Shown: positions 1 through 8,800 of the stretch, piece after piece
Layout of the letters: each line of letters opens with the position of its first letter
Numbering within the stretch: the first letter of the stretch is position 1
Assembly: GCF_900086645.1 (NCBI RefSeq)
Contig: NZ_LT576451.1
Span: 310,001-374,000, forward strand
Source: Curtobacterium sp. 9128
GTDB taxonomy: Bacteria > Actinomycetota > Actinomycetes > Actinomycetales > Microbacteriaceae
Direction of reading: 5' to 3'
DNA length: 64,000 nucleotides
The notes under the pieces: generated by a model
Told to the model about the DNA's origin: nothing
The model's input: the letters and a program-made list of their open reading frames with translations, nothing else
Databases searched by the model: none
Position numbers and translations under genes: made by a program

Positions 1-292
1 GGGACTCGCGGCCGACCCGCAGCTCGAGCGGCTCGATCGGCATGTCGGCGAGGTCGGTGGACCACCAGTAGGCGTTCGCGGTGACGTCGATGAGCAGCGG
101 CTCGTGTCCGGCGATCTCGACGCGCAGCACGTCGTCCTGCGCGTCCCACATCGGCCGGAGCGCCATGGCGACCCGGGTCCAGCCGAAGCGCGGCATCGCT
201 CCCGTGTCGTCGGACATGACGGGCACGCGGTCAACGGCCCCGTCCGGCAGTGCGGGCTCCATCGGCGCTGGCTCCATCGGTGGTGTCTCCAT
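1..292 (-). CDS. Hypothetical protein, C-terminus cut by window edge
   Basis: About 97 N-terminal residues are visible on the minus strand and the frame is open to base 1. The readable part is soluble and rich in Trp (GWTR, MWDAQDD, YWWSTDL), with no signal peptide or membrane segment. I do not recognise the family. The gene diverges from the T7SS operon that starts at 455, so it may belong to the same locus, but that is inference. The start is set at 292, where AGGAGG precedes the ATG. Two further in-frame ATGs at 277 and 262 come from 15-bp tandem repeats, each with its own GGAG, so the true start is uncertain. Confidence 0.6.
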   Translation of the reverse strand, partial: METPPMEPAPMEPALPDGAVDRVPVMSDDTGAMPRFGWTRVAMALRPMWDAQDDVLRVEIAGHEPLLIDVTANAYWWSTDLADMPIEPLELRVGRES

Positions 293-306
293 CGGTGGTG
301 TCTCCT
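260..306 (-). repeat. 15-bp tandem repeat carrying repeated ribosome site and start codon
   Basis: Read on the minus strand, the unit GAGACACCACCGATG occurs twice exactly and a third time in degenerate form. Each unit places GGAG 9 nt before an in-frame ATG, giving three stacked initiation sites (292, 277, 262). Loss or gain of a unit would keep the frame and change only the number of starts. Confidence 0.75.
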
Positions 307-442
307 CCTGGGGCCGGTACCCCCGGCCGTCTCCCCTCGGGAGCCGGTGTGCACCCGTTCGGACCCTCTGATCCAAGCGGTCGGGCGGACGTCCCCGGAA
401 GCCCCCGTCTGGGCGGCACCTGTCGGGGAGGTGCGCGCCGCC

Positions 443-448
443 TATCAT
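443..448 (+). promoter_or_regulatory. Leaderless -10 hexamer of the T7SS operon
   Basis: TATCAT lies 6 nt before the GTG at 455, placing the predicted +1 on the start codon. No ribosome site sits at a useful distance from this GTG. This decides the start of the secreted protein. Confidence 0.6.
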
Positions 449-454
449 GAGGTC

Positions 455-1753
455 GTGCTCCGGGGGCGTGCGACGACGGCGGGACGAGGGCGGCTGGGTG
501 CCGTGCTCGTGTCCGTCGCGCTCGCTGCGGTCGGCGTCGTCGCACTGACGGGAGGCCCGGCTCCGGCCGCGCAGGCGGCGAACGCCACGCAGCGGGTGGA
601 CACAGCGCGGGTCGACACAGCGGCGGCCGGCACAGCGGCGGCCGGCTCGGCCGACTCGACCGGCTCGGCCGGCTCGGCCGACGGGGCGGCAGCGGCGTCG
701 GATCCCGTGCGGGTCGCCGTCCCGTACACCGGCAAGGCCGACGTGGCGCTCGGCGACGGGTGGACGGTCGCCGACTGCGGGCGCGTGAACGTGCCGACGG
801 GCGTCGCGATGGCGTGCTCCGGCGACTCGCTGTCGCTCACGTCGAAGGGCTACCGGACGGACTTCGGGACGGTGCTCATGACCGTGCCGCTGCGTTCCGC
901 GTCGTTCGACCTCGACGTCACGTACCTCGTGTCGCTGGCACCGCCGACCGCCCCGACCCTGGACGGGCAGACCTACGACTACCCCTTCGCCGCGGGGACG
1001 ACCGCGTCGATCCCGTGGTCGGACCTCGGCGTCCGCTGCGACGGCTGCGCGGCAGGGCCCCGGATGACCGTCGTGTCCACGAAGCCCGCCGGCTTCGTCG
1101 CCACGGTGACGAGCACCGGTCTGCTGGTCCGCGGGCCCGAGGACCGGACGGGCACCGCGACCGTGCGGCTCCGCGCGACCGACGACCAGGGACACTCGGG
1201 CACCGCGAAGGTGAAGGCGGTGTTCGTGGACCAGGGGAAGTCCGGCATCGCCGCTGACGACGTCGTGCGCCGACTCGGTGCCGACGGCTCCGTGACGATC
1301 GACCTGCACGACCTGGCCGACGCGCAGCAGGGCACCGTGACGATCGACGGGTGCGGCACCCCGGTCGCGGGCACCGTCACCTGCGCCGACGACGGCACCG
1401 CCACGTATCGTCCGGACGGCACAGCCCGTCCCGACGGGACGATGCGCGCCGCCGACCAGTTCTCCTTCCACGTCCGCACCGCCTCCGGCGACCAGGCGAC
1501 CGGTACCGTGACCGTGCTCCCACGCGAGGGCACACGGACGGCGGCCACCGCATCCGGGACGGTGGCCACGGACGACGACCGCGGCGTGCGGTACCCGGCC
1601 ACGGGCCTCCAGGCTGACACCGGGGCGACGACCGCGCACAGCGTCGTCCGCACCCTGCCGTCCGAGGACGACACCGCCGCAGGCGGCGGGTCCACCGGAC
1701 TCCTCACCCCGCTCACAGCACCACTCGACCGCATCACGAACGGAAACCGATGA
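455..1753 (+). CDS. Secreted Ig/cadherin-like protein of the T7SS locus
   Basis: The 432-aa product starts with a basic stretch and a hydrophobic signal sequence (LGAVLVSVALAAVGVVAL) ending near AQA-A at about residue 45, so export by Sec is expected. A low-complexity Ala/Gly/Ser/Thr stretch follows. Two beta-rich repeats resemble bacterial Ig or tandem-95/cadherin-like domains (GTATVRLRATDDQGHSGTA; DGTATYRPDGT then DQFSFHV). There is no LPXTG signal and no C-terminal membrane helix. The stop overlaps the EssC start (ATGA), which implies translational coupling and a role with the secretion ATPase. The GTG start is chosen from the leaderless hexamer; the open frame extends upstream to 104 without support. 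A copy of the window-wide 16-mer repeat lies at 547-560 in the signal-peptide codons. Confidence 0.75.
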   Translation: MLRGRATTAGRGRLGAVLVSVALAAVGVVALTGGPAPAAQAANATQRVDTARVDTAAAGTAAAGSADSTGSAGSADGAAAASDPVRVAVPYTGKADVALGDGWTVADCGRVNVPTGVAMACSGDSLSLTSKGYRTDFGTVLMTVPLRSASFDLDVTYLVSLAPPTAPTLDGQTYDYPFAAGTTASIPWSDLGVRCDGCAAGPRMTVVSTKPAGFVATVTSTGLLVRGPEDRTGTATVRLRATDDQGHSGTAKVKAVFVDQGKSGIAADDVVRRLGADGSVTIDLHDLADAQQGTVTIDGCGTPVAGTVTCADDGTATYRPDGTARPDGTMRAADQFSFHVRTASGDQATGTVTVLPREGTRTAATASGTVATDDDRGVRYPATGLQADTGATTAHSVVRTLPSEDDTAAGGGSTGLLTPLTAPLDRITNGNR

Positions 1754-4700
1754 CGCTCCGGCTCAGCCTGCAGGACGCGACCTTCGTGGTCGACGCGACC
1801 GACGTCACGAGCGTCGCCGAGGTGGCGGCCGGACTCGGGGTCGACCCGGCCACCATCGCGCCTGGTGCCGCTCCGGAGACGTCGTTGGCCGACGCCGGGA
1901 TCCTGAACGGGTCGACGCTCCCCACCCGGGCACCGAGCGAACTGCCCCCTGGGCGACCGCGGCTCGAGGTCGTCGGCGGACCGTTCTCCGGCGAGACCGT
2001 GCCGCTGCCCCTCGACGGACCGCTGCGCATCGGCAGCTCCGGCGCCATGGAGCTCTGCGTCGCCGACCCGTTCCTGCGGCCGCACCACGCGACCATCGCG
2101 CTCGACCACGGTTCGCCGGAGAGCACCCCCACGCCCGCGATGCCCGGTCCGCTGCGCGCCGTGCTCAGCGTGATGGACGGGGCCGACGGCGTCGTCGTGA
2201 ACGGCAGGGCCGTCACGGGGACCGCGGACATCGTCCCCGCCGACGTCGTGCAGATCGGCAGCTCGGTGTTCCGCATCGGCATCGAGCCCTACGTCGACGC
2301 CGACCTGGCCCCCGACGAGGTCGGCATGCGCGGCTTCAACCGGAGCTCGCGGATCATGCCACCGGCGACCCCGCCGACCGTGGTGCTGCCGGGTGACCAG
2401 CCCGACGACGTCGACAAGACCCCGATGCCGTGGCTGTCCGCCGTGATCCCGGTGGTGCTCGGCGTCACGATGGCGTTCGTGTTCGCGCGGCCGATCATGC
2501 TCATGATGGCGGCGGCCTCGCCCGTGATGGTCGTCGGCACGTTCCTGACCCAGCGCTCGCGGGCGAAGAAGAAGGGCGTGAAGACGTTCGAGGAGTGGCG
2601 GCAGGACATCGCCGACACCCGGGTCCGCATCGCGCAGCTCGTCCGCGAACAGCGCCTCGACTCCTGGTACCGGAGCGTCGACCCCGTGGTGATCCGCGAC
2701 ATCGCCACCCGGCCGCTCGCGCGCCTGTGGGAGCGCCGGAAGCGCGACGCGGACGCCCTGCACGTGCGCGTCGGCGTCGCCGAGGTCCCGCTGCAGGCGA
2801 ACTTCCAGGGCGGCAAGGCGAAGAACGCCTCACCGCACCACGTCGGCGTCGCGCCGGCTCCGGTGGACGTCGACCTGTCAGCAGGGGTCGTCGGCATCGC
2901 GGGGCCGGGCGACGTGACCCGCGCGCTCGTCCGGTCGATGCTCGCCGCCGTCGCCACCCTCCGCTCCCCCCGTGACACCCGCATCGTCGTGGTCTGCGAG
3001 GACGAGGACGCCAGCAGGTGGGAGTGGACCCAGTGGCTCCCCCACACGCAGCAGGCCGAGGACGGCGCCTTCGCGCTCATCGGCAACACCGACGACGCCC
3101 GACGGGAGCGCATCCGCGAGCTCGCCGCGCTCGTGCAGACCCGCTCGCGTGCGGGTTCCGCCGTCAGCGCGCGCGACTTCGACACCGACGTGGTGCTCGT
3201 CGTCGACGGCGCCCGCGAGTACCGCACGCTCCCGGGCATGGTGCAGGTGCTCGAGCAGGGCGCACTCGTCGGCGTGCACGTCGTCGCACTCGACAGCGAC
3301 CGTGCACGCCTGCCCGAGGAGTCCCGCACCGTCGTGGCCGTCGACGCCGACGACCGCTCGCTCGCCCGGCTGGAATCGGACGCCGAGTACCACGCGTCCG
3401 TGCTCCTCGACGGGCTGTCGGTGCCCACCGCCGAGCGCATCGCCCGCAGCCTGTGCTCGATCCGCCACGTCTCCGGCGTCGGCGACGAGGGCATGCTGCC
3501 GACGAGCGTCCGCTACGTGGACCTGCTCGGCGTCGACCTCGACGACCCGGCGCCGATCGTCGCCAGGTGGCAGCGCTCGCCGCGTCGGACGCACGTCGTC
3601 GTCGGAGCAGGAGCGGACGGCGAGTTCGCGATCGACATCGCCGCGGACGGCCCGCACGCCCTCGTCGCCGGTACGACGGGCTCCGGCAAGTCGGAGTTCC
3701 TGCAGGCGCTCGTGGTCTCGCTCGCGATGGCGAACCGCCCGGACGCGCTCAACTTCGTGCTCGTCGACTACAAGGGCGCCTCGGCGTTCGCAGACTGCTC
3801 CCGCCTGCCGCACACCGTCGGCATGGTGACGAACCTCGACGCCCGTGAGACCGAGCGCGCCCTGACCTCGCTCGACGCCGAGCTGAAGCGCCGCGAGACG
3901 GTGCTGCGCCTGCCGGAGCTCGGCGTGAAGGACGTCGACGCCGCGTGGTCGAAGGACCCGGACGCCGCCGCCCGCAACGGACTCGCGCGGCTGATGATCG
4001 TCATCGACGAGTTCGCCGAGCTGAAGACCGAGCACCCGGACTTCATCGACGGACTCGTGCGCATCGCCCGTGTCGGCCGGTCCCTCGGCGTGCACCTCGT
4101 CCTCGCGACGCAGCGTCCGTCCGGGGTGATCACGCCCGAGATGCAGTCGAACATCAACCTCCGCGTGGCGCTCCGCGTGACCGACCGCGCCGACTCCACC
4201 GACGTGCTCGGCTCCCCCGAGGCGGCGCTCATCAGCCAGGCCACTCCCGGCCGCGGCTTCGTGCGGGCCGGTCTCGGGGCCATGCCCAGCGGGTTCCAGA
4301 CCGCCCGCGTCGCCGGCATCCGCCAGGGCGTGCAGCGGGTCCAGCGGCAGCTGCCGAAGATCGCCCCCGTGGACTGGGAGGGCGTCGGCTACGCCCCGCG
4401 CTTCCCCGTCCGGCGGCACGCGGCAGCGCCCGTCGACCACGACGACACCGACCTCCGCGCGCTCGTCGACGTCGTCACCAGGGCGACCGAGTCGCTCGGC
4501 ATCCCGAAGAACTCCTCGCCGTGGCTGATGCCGCTGCCGTCGCTCCTGCCCCTGTCGCAGGTCGCGGGCGGAGCGGGTGCCCCGACGACCGTCACGCTCG
4601 GCATCGAGGACGTCCCCGGCCAGCAGACCCAGCGCCCGCTGACGTGGGACCTCGAGGCGGGGACGCACCTGATGTTCCTCGGCGGGGCATTGTCCGGCCG

Positions 4701-6078
4701 GACCACCGCGCTCCGGACCGTCCTCGCGCAGGCCGTCGAGCGGATGAGCCCGAACGACCTGCACCTGTACGTGATCGACCACGGCAACGGCGGGATGCTG
4801 CCCCTCGCGCAGGCCCCGCACACCGGCGCCGTCGTCACCCCGCTCGAACCCGCACGACTCCCGCGCCTGATGGACCGGCTGATCGAGGAGCTCGCCCGCC
4901 GCCAGGGCGTGCTCTCCCGCGCCGCCGTGGGCACCATCGTCGAGCAGCGCCGGGCGCACCCCGCGGATGCGCTGCCGTACATCGTCGTCGCCGTGGACGG
5001 GTGGGACCGTGCCACGAGCTCGATGCAGCCCGAGGACCTGCTGCCGATCCGCGAGCAGATGACCCGGGTCCTCCGCGAAGGACCCGCCGCCGGCATCCGC
5101 GTCGTCGTCACCGGAGACAAGACCGTCGCCGCCGACCGGATCGCCGGGTTCATCAGCGACCAGTACGTGCTCCCGATGCGCGACGTGAACGACTACCGCG
5201 GCGCCGGGGTGATGGTGCGGGAGCTCCCCGAGACCGTCCCGGCCGGGCGCGTGTTCTTCGGCGCGACCGTCCGCGAGGCCCAGCTCGCCGTCCTCGGCCA
5301 GGACGCCTCCGCCGAGGCCCAGGCGGCAGCCCTCCGCGGCACGGTCTCCGCCGCCGTCGAACGGTGGACGGACACCGTCGGGCAGGACCCGTTCCGCGTC
5401 GACGCGCTGCCCTCCCGGGTGTCCCTCGCCGAGGCGCAGGACCTCCCCGTCGCGACCGGCCACCCCGCCGACGGCCCCACCGCCGGCGTCGGCGGCGACG
5501 AGCTCGCCCGCATCACCCTGGACTGGCCGGCCGCCGGCGGGTTCCAGGTCGTCGGCGAGCGCGGCACCGGCCGGTCCACCGCGCTCACGTCGCTCGCGCA
5601 CCAGCTCGTCTGGGCAGGACGCCCCGTCATCGCCGTCGCGACGAAGCCCTCGGTCTTCCAGACCTGGGCACGCGAGGCGGACGTCCCGCTCCTCACCGAC
5701 CCGATGGGCTTCATGGACCTCGGACCCGCGATCGGCCGCTACGAGGACCCCGCCGAACTCATCACCGTGCTCATCGACGACGCCGAACTCGTGTCGAACA
5801 CGCCGCTCGAGAACTCCCTGATGGGTGACCGCGCGCGCTTCGTGTTCGTCGTCGCGACCAACCCGGACGCGGCCGCGAAGACCTTCAGCGGCCCCTACGG
5901 CGAGGTCCGGCGCACCCAGGAGGGCATGATCCTCTCGCCGTCCAGCGCTCTGCAGGGGACCCAGCTGTTCGGGCAAAAGGTGCCGAAGTGGATGGTCGGG
6001 CGCCAGCCCGCCGGAGGCGGCGCGATCCACCGCCGCGGCGAGTGGACGCAGGTGCAGGTGCCCGACCCGGCCGCCTGA
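1750..6078 (+). CDS. essC: EssC/EccC-type T7SS FtsK/SpoIIIE ATPase
   Basis: This 1442-aa protein is the motor and recognition subunit of type VII secretion at the inner membrane. A ubiquitin-like N-terminus (1-60) is followed by an FHA-like region (about 90-180), two membrane helices (about 228-265) and three FtsK-type ATPase domains. Domain 1 has a canonical Walker A GTTGSGKS (641-648) and Walker B LMIVIDEF (748). Domains 2 and 3 carry GGALSGRTT (978-986) and GERGTGRST (1269-1277), where the Walker lysine is Arg, with Walker B-like YIVVAVD and TVLIDD. The fused FHA region resembles Firmicutes-type EssC more than mycobacterial EccC. It overlaps the upstream gene by 4 nt. Family assignment is firm; the symbol is by similarity. 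Confidence 0.93.
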   Translation: MTLRLSLQDATFVVDATDVTSVAEVAAGLGVDPATIAPGAAPETSLADAGILNGSTLPTRAPSELPPGRPRLEVVGGPFSGETVPLPLDGPLRIGSSGAMELCVADPFLRPHHATIALDHGSPESTPTPAMPGPLRAVLSVMDGADGVVVNGRAVTGTADIVPADVVQIGSSVFRIGIEPYVDADLAPDEVGMRGFNRSSRIMPPATPPTVVLPGDQPDDVDKTPMPWLSAVIPVVLGVTMAFVFARPIMLMMAAASPVMVVGTFLTQRSRAKKKGVKTFEEWRQDIADTRVRIAQLVREQRLDSWYRSVDPVVIRDIATRPLARLWERRKRDADALHVRVGVAEVPLQANFQGGKAKNASPHHVGVAPAPVDVDLSAGVVGIAGPGDVTRALVRSMLAAVATLRSPRDTRIVVVCEDEDASRWEWTQWLPHTQQAEDGAFALIGNTDDARRERIRELAALVQTRSRAGSAVSARDFDTDVVLVVDGAREYRTLPGMVQVLEQGALVGVHVVALDSDRARLPEESRTVVAVDADDRSLARLESDAEYHASVLLDGLSVPTAERIARSLCSIRHVSGVGDEGMLPTSVRYVDLLGVDLDDPAPIVARWQRSPRRTHVVVGAGADGEFAIDIAADGPHALVAGTTGSGKSEFLQALVVSLAMANRPDALNFVLVDYKGASAFADCSRLPHTVGMVTNLDARETERALTSLDAELKRRETVLRLPELGVKDVDAAWSKDPDAAARNGLARLMIVIDEFAELKTEHPDFIDGLVRIARVGRSLGVHLVLATQRPSGVITPEMQSNINLRVALRVTDRADSTDVLGSPEAALISQATPGRGFVRAGLGAMPSGFQTARVAGIRQGVQRVQRQLPKIAPVDWEGVGYAPRFPVRRHAAAPVDHDDTDLRALVDVVTRATESLGIPKNSSPWLMPLPSLLPLSQVAGGAGAPTTVTLGIEDVPGQQTQRPLTWDLEAGTHLMFLGGALSGRTTALRTVLAQAVERMSPNDLHLYVIDHGNGGMLPLAQAPHTGAVVTPLEPARLPRLMDRLIEELARRQGVLSRAAVGTIVEQRRAHPADALPYIVVAVDGWDRATSSMQPEDLLPIREQMTRVLREGPAAGIRVVVTGDKTVAADRIAGFISDQYVLPMRDVNDYRGAGVMVRELPETVPAGRVFFGATVREAQLAVLGQDASAEAQAAALRGTVSAAVERWTDTVGQDPFRVDALPSRVSLAEAQDLPVATGHPADGPTAGVGGDELARITLDWPAAGGFQVVGERGTGRSTALTSLAHQLVWAGRPVIAVATKPSVFQTWAREADVPLLTDPMGFMDLGPAIGRYEDPAELITVLIDDAELVSNTPLENSLMGDRARFVFVVATNPDAAAKTFSGPYGEVRRTQEGMILSPSSALQGTQLFGQKVPKWMVGRQPAGGGAIHRRGEWTQVQVPDPAA

Positions 6079-6106
6079 CGGACGTGCGGTGCCCGTGCCG
6101 GGTGAT

Positions 6107-6119
6107 CGGAGCCTCCCGT
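6107..6119. repeat. Copy of the window-wide 16-mer repeat (divergent)
   Basis: CGGAGCCTCCCGT is an inverse-orientation, imperfect copy of the recurrent GGAGGC-type motif. It ends at the first base of the TAGGCT hexamer at 6119. Confidence 0.45.
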
Positions 6120-6124
6120 AGGCT
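6119..6124 (+). promoter_or_regulatory. -10 TAGGCT before the zinc-ribbon/FHA gene
   Basis: TAGGCT lies 36 nt before the ATG at 6161, with GGGGGA as ribosome site at 6145-6150. The identical hexamer recurs at 7524 and 8801 within this locus. Confidence 0.5.
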
Positions 6125-6160
6125 GTGACGCTGGAAGCGCGAGACGGGGGATGACGACGG

Positions 6161-6730
6161 ATGGCTGCACGCTGCTCGTACTGCGGAGCCGAGCTCCGGC
6201 CGAACAGCATGTTCTGCCTGTCGTGCGGCCAGCTCGCCACCGGTGGACGGCGCTCGACGCCCGCCCCGGTGAGCGACACGTCCGAGGTGCCGCCGCAGCC
6301 GTCGGCGTCCGTCCCGCCGCCACCCGCTGCTCCGTCCCGTCCGTCGCCGGGTCCCGCCGACGGACTGGAGGCCCGGATCGCCGCCGCCCCGCCGGTCGCC
6401 GCACCCGGTCTGCCGCAGCTGGTCTTCACCACCGGACAGACCCTCGTGGTGCGGGATGGCACCGTGCTGCTCGGTCGGCGGCCGGAGGACATCGCGGCTG
6501 CTGAAGGCGCTGCCGCGTTCGCGCTGGACGACCCGGACCGGTCGATGTCGCGGGTGCACGCAGCGGTGGTGTTCGGGGCGTCGGGGTTGCGCGTGGTCGA
6601 TCGTGGGTCGGGCAACGGCACCGTGCTCCGGCGAGGGGACCGGGAGGACCGGTGCCCGGAGGGGCTGCCCGTGGAGCTCGTCCCGGGGGACGAGCTGTGG
6701 TTCGGGTCGGTGGGGGCGCGGGTCCGGTGA
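6161..6730 (+). CDS. Zinc-ribbon and FHA domain protein, T7SS accessory
   Basis: The 189-aa protein begins with a zinc ribbon (CSYC near residue 5 and CLSC near residue 20). A Pro/Ala/Ser-rich linker of about 60 residues and a C-terminal FHA domain follow. The FHA signature is intact: GRRPED, SMSRVHA and DRGSGNGT, the residues that bind phosphothreonine. It may read phosphorylation by a Ser/Thr kinase and regulate the secretion ATPase, as FHA proteins do in other T7SS loci; that role is inferred. GGGGGA 10 nt before the ATG supports the start. Its stop overlaps the GTG of the next gene (GTGA). Confidence 0.85.
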   Translation: MAARCSYCGAELRPNSMFCLSCGQLATGGRRSTPAPVSDTSEVPPQPSASVPPPPAAPSRPSPGPADGLEARIAAAPPVAAPGLPQLVFTTGQTLVVRDGTVLLGRRPEDIAAAEGAAAFALDDPDRSMSRVHAAVVFGASGLRVVDRGSGNGTVLRRGDREDRCPEGLPVELVPGDELWFGSVGARVR

Positions 6731-7524
6731 CGGAAGCCGACCGAGCCTGGGCGCAGTTCTTCGCGGAGGACCGCCGGTTCGAGGTGACGTCAGACGCCGT
6801 GGCGTACGCACGGATTCGGCGGAACACGACCCTGTCGGTCCTCGCCGCCGTCATCGCCGGCGGTGTCCTCGCTGGGCTGGCGTTCTGGACCGGGCGTCCG
6901 GTCGCGATCGTCCTGGCGTCGATGATGATCGTCGCCGGGATCGTGTTCGTCGTGGTCGTGCTCCGCAAGGCACCAGCGCTCCTCCGACAGCAGGCGGGGC
7001 GACCGGCCGCGAGCTACTCCGTCGGGAACGACGGGGTCGGTCTGCCGTTCGTCCACCTGTCGTGGTCGTCCATCCGCGGAGTCTTCCAGGTGGACGAGAC
7101 CGAGGCCGTCGCAAGGTCCCGGAGGCGGCCGGGCATCCCGGGGCTGGCTGCCCGATGGTCGGCCCACAACGGGCGAGCGACGAAGCACCTCGTCTTCGTC
7201 GTCGAGGACGGCACCGCGCTCCGACGCCGCGTTGACCGCCGCTCGCGAGGCATCGTGAAGACCTGGCCGGGCGGGACTGAGCCGTCGTTCGGCACGATCT
7301 GGCTCGATCTCGATCCGGTGCTCGCGGACCAGGACGTCGAGCGCCTCGGCACCGCCGCGTCGGTGCAGGCGAGTCACCGCGGGATCGCGACGACCTGGTC
7401 ACGAGGTTCCGCCGACTATACCGAGTACATGGGGCGTCTGTCGGGGGTGTTCGACGGCCTCGAACGTCCGGCAGTGCCGCCGAGGTCGGTCGGGAACCCG
7501 TTCGTCGGAGAACACGAGCGCTAG
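6727..7524 (+). CDS. Membrane protein of the T7SS locus, paralog A
   Basis: This 265-aa protein has two membrane helices near residues 38-80 (SVLAAVIAGGVLAGLAFW; IVLASMMIVAGIVFVVVV) and a large cytoplasmic C-terminal domain. The domain contains a beta-rich stretch (LSWSSIRGVFQVDE) reminiscent of YcxB-like/PH-like domains. It is a clear paralog of the gene at 7926: same length, same ends (WQAFFA/WAQFFA; GNPFV), same layout. The GTG start overlaps the previous stop, so it is translationally coupled to the FHA gene. The function is unknown. Conservation of two copies inside the locus suggests a structural or regulatory part of the secretion system. Confidence 0.8.
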   Translation: MTEADRAWAQFFAEDRRFEVTSDAVAYARIRRNTTLSVLAAVIAGGVLAGLAFWTGRPVAIVLASMMIVAGIVFVVVVLRKAPALLRQQAGRPAASYSVGNDGVGLPFVHLSWSSIRGVFQVDETEAVARSRRRPGIPGLAARWSAHNGRATKHLVFVVEDGTALRRRVDRRSRGIVKTWPGGTEPSFGTIWLDLDPVLADQDVERLGTAASVQASHRGIATTWSRGSADYTEYMGRLSGVFDGLERPAVPPRSVGNPFVGEHER

Positions 7525-7529
7525 GCTGA
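7524..7529 (+). promoter_or_regulatory. -10 TAGGCT before the small T7SS gene
   Basis: TAGGCT overlaps the end of paralog A, whose TAG stop supplies its first three bases. It lies 53 nt before the GTG at 7583, whose ribosome site is the GAGGGG 10-15 nt upstream. Confidence 0.45.
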
Positions 7530-7582
7530 TCGGCGCGCGACGGGACCGCGCACTCGATCCGGGGAACCGAGGGGACGACGAC

Positions 7583-7912
7583 GTGGCTGACGCACTCGCC
7601 GAACGCTGCACGATGCTGGGTGGGCCGGTGATCGGTCTGATGCAGGCCGTGATGGGCAGCCAGGTCAACGCGATCCGGTTCGTCGAGGTCATCGAGCGCG
7701 CGAGGGAGATCCAGCGGATCGTCGCGCGCGGCACCGAGGGGATCGACGACCCCGCGTACACGCGATGGGTCGCGACCGCGCCCGTCGTGCTCGACGAGAT
7801 CATCGACGGTGCCGAGCACCGCGATCGCGATCGTGTGTGGGCGGCGTTCTCGGACCCGGAACGCGGGATGAACGCGCTGGCCGCCGCGTGCACCGGACAG
7901 CCCGGCTGGTAA
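7583..7912 (+). CDS. Small helical protein of the T7SS locus
   Basis: The 109-aa product is predicted mostly helical and soluble, with no W-x-G motif, signal peptide or membrane helix. It sits between the two paralogous membrane proteins, 13 nt before paralog B, and has its own predicted promoter. I do not recognise a family. It may be a chaperone-like or substrate-like helical hairpin protein of the secretion system, but nothing in the sequence proves this. GAGGGG upstream supports the GTG start. Confidence 0.65.
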   Translation: MADALAERCTMLGGPVIGLMQAVMGSQVNAIRFVEVIERAREIQRIVARGTEGIDDPAYTRWVATAPVVLDEIIDGAEHRDRDRVWAAFSDPERGMNALAAACTGQPGW

Positions 7913-7925
7913 CGAGAGGACGACA

Positions 7926-8723
7926 GTGGACGACGCCACGAGACAGAGCTGGCAGGCATTCTTCGCGCAGGACGGACGGTTCGACGTCCACTACGACGCA
8001 GAACGCTTCCGGAAGATCGCGAGCAGGAACCTCCGAGACGCCGTCGTGCTGATCGCGTTCATCGTCGTGGTACTCGTGCTCGTGCTGCTCTGGGGGCGAC
8101 TCGGTCCGGTCATCCTCGGCATGCTCCTCTTCGTCGTCGGCGGGATCCTCGCGATCGTCCTGCTGCGGCGTCGACTCTCGCTGCTCCGCCCGGCCGGTGG
8201 CGCTCCCGGGCTCCTGCTCGGGGTGTCGAACCTCGGGCTGCACACCCCGCTCGTCCCGCTCATCGACTGGACCAGTGTGCGGGCGGTGTTCGCGGTCGAC
8301 GAGTCCGCGCGGCTCGCGCAGAAGCGTGGCCAGCGCAACGTCGCGGGCACGGCGGAGGTGTGGGCGGCAGGCAACGGCAAGGCGACCAGGCACCTCTGGT
8401 TCCTGCTCGAGGACGCACCCGACCTGCGGTCGCAGGTGGTCGACCAGCGCTGGGCGAAGGGTTTCGAGACCTTCACGAACGTGAACGGTCCGGCGTTCGC
8501 GCAGTACATCCTCGACCTCGACACCGTGCTGTCGCACGACGACACGAGGAAGATCATGGCCGCGGTGCTCGTCCAGGCACAGGCACGTGGCATCCACGCC
8601 GTGGAGTCGCTCGGCGCGTCGGACTTCGCCGAGTACGCGAGCATGCTGAGCGGTGTCACCGTGGACGGGGTCGTCCCGCCCAAGCCGGAAGGCGTCACGG
8701 GGAACCCCTTCGTCACCCGGTAG
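7926..8723 (+). CDS. Membrane protein of the T7SS locus, paralog B
   Basis: This 265-aa paralog of the gene at 6727 has the same N-terminal W-Q-x-F-F motif. Two adjacent membrane helices (VVLIAFIVVVLVLVLLW; LGMLLFVVGGILAIVLL) and the same beta-rich stretch (IDWTSVRAVFAVDES) follow, and it ends with NPFV. The ribosome site GAGAGGA precedes a GTG start. The two paralogs flank a small gene, so an ancestral duplication within the locus is likely. The function is unknown; they could form a hetero-oligomer at the membrane beside EssC (inference). Confidence 0.8.
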   Translation: MDDATRQSWQAFFAQDGRFDVHYDAERFRKIASRNLRDAVVLIAFIVVVLVLVLLWGRLGPVILGMLLFVVGGILAIVLLRRRLSLLRPAGGAPGLLLGVSNLGLHTPLVPLIDWTSVRAVFAVDESARLAQKRGQRNVAGTAEVWAAGNGKATRHLWFLLEDAPDLRSQVVDQRWAKGFETFTNVNGPAFAQYILDLDTVLSHDDTRKIMAAVLVQAQARGIHAVESLGASDFAEYASMLSGVTVDGVVPPKPEGVTGNPFVTR

Positions 8724-8800
8724 TTGTCGATGCATCCGCATCGATGGTCGACGGATCCTCACCGCACGGCGTACGCTCCGTTGCAGAGCGCAGCATCCGC

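Noticed and set aside
104..454. N-terminal extension of the secreted protein
   Set aside because: It lies opposite the reverse gene at 1-292 and lacks a ribosome site. A leaderless GTG at 455 gives a proper signal peptide.
2878..6621. 1247-codon open frame antisense to EssC
   Set aside because: Codon-position shadow of the high-GC essC gene. The translation is Arg/Gly/His-rich with no domain, and it also runs through the intergenic gap and the FHA gene.
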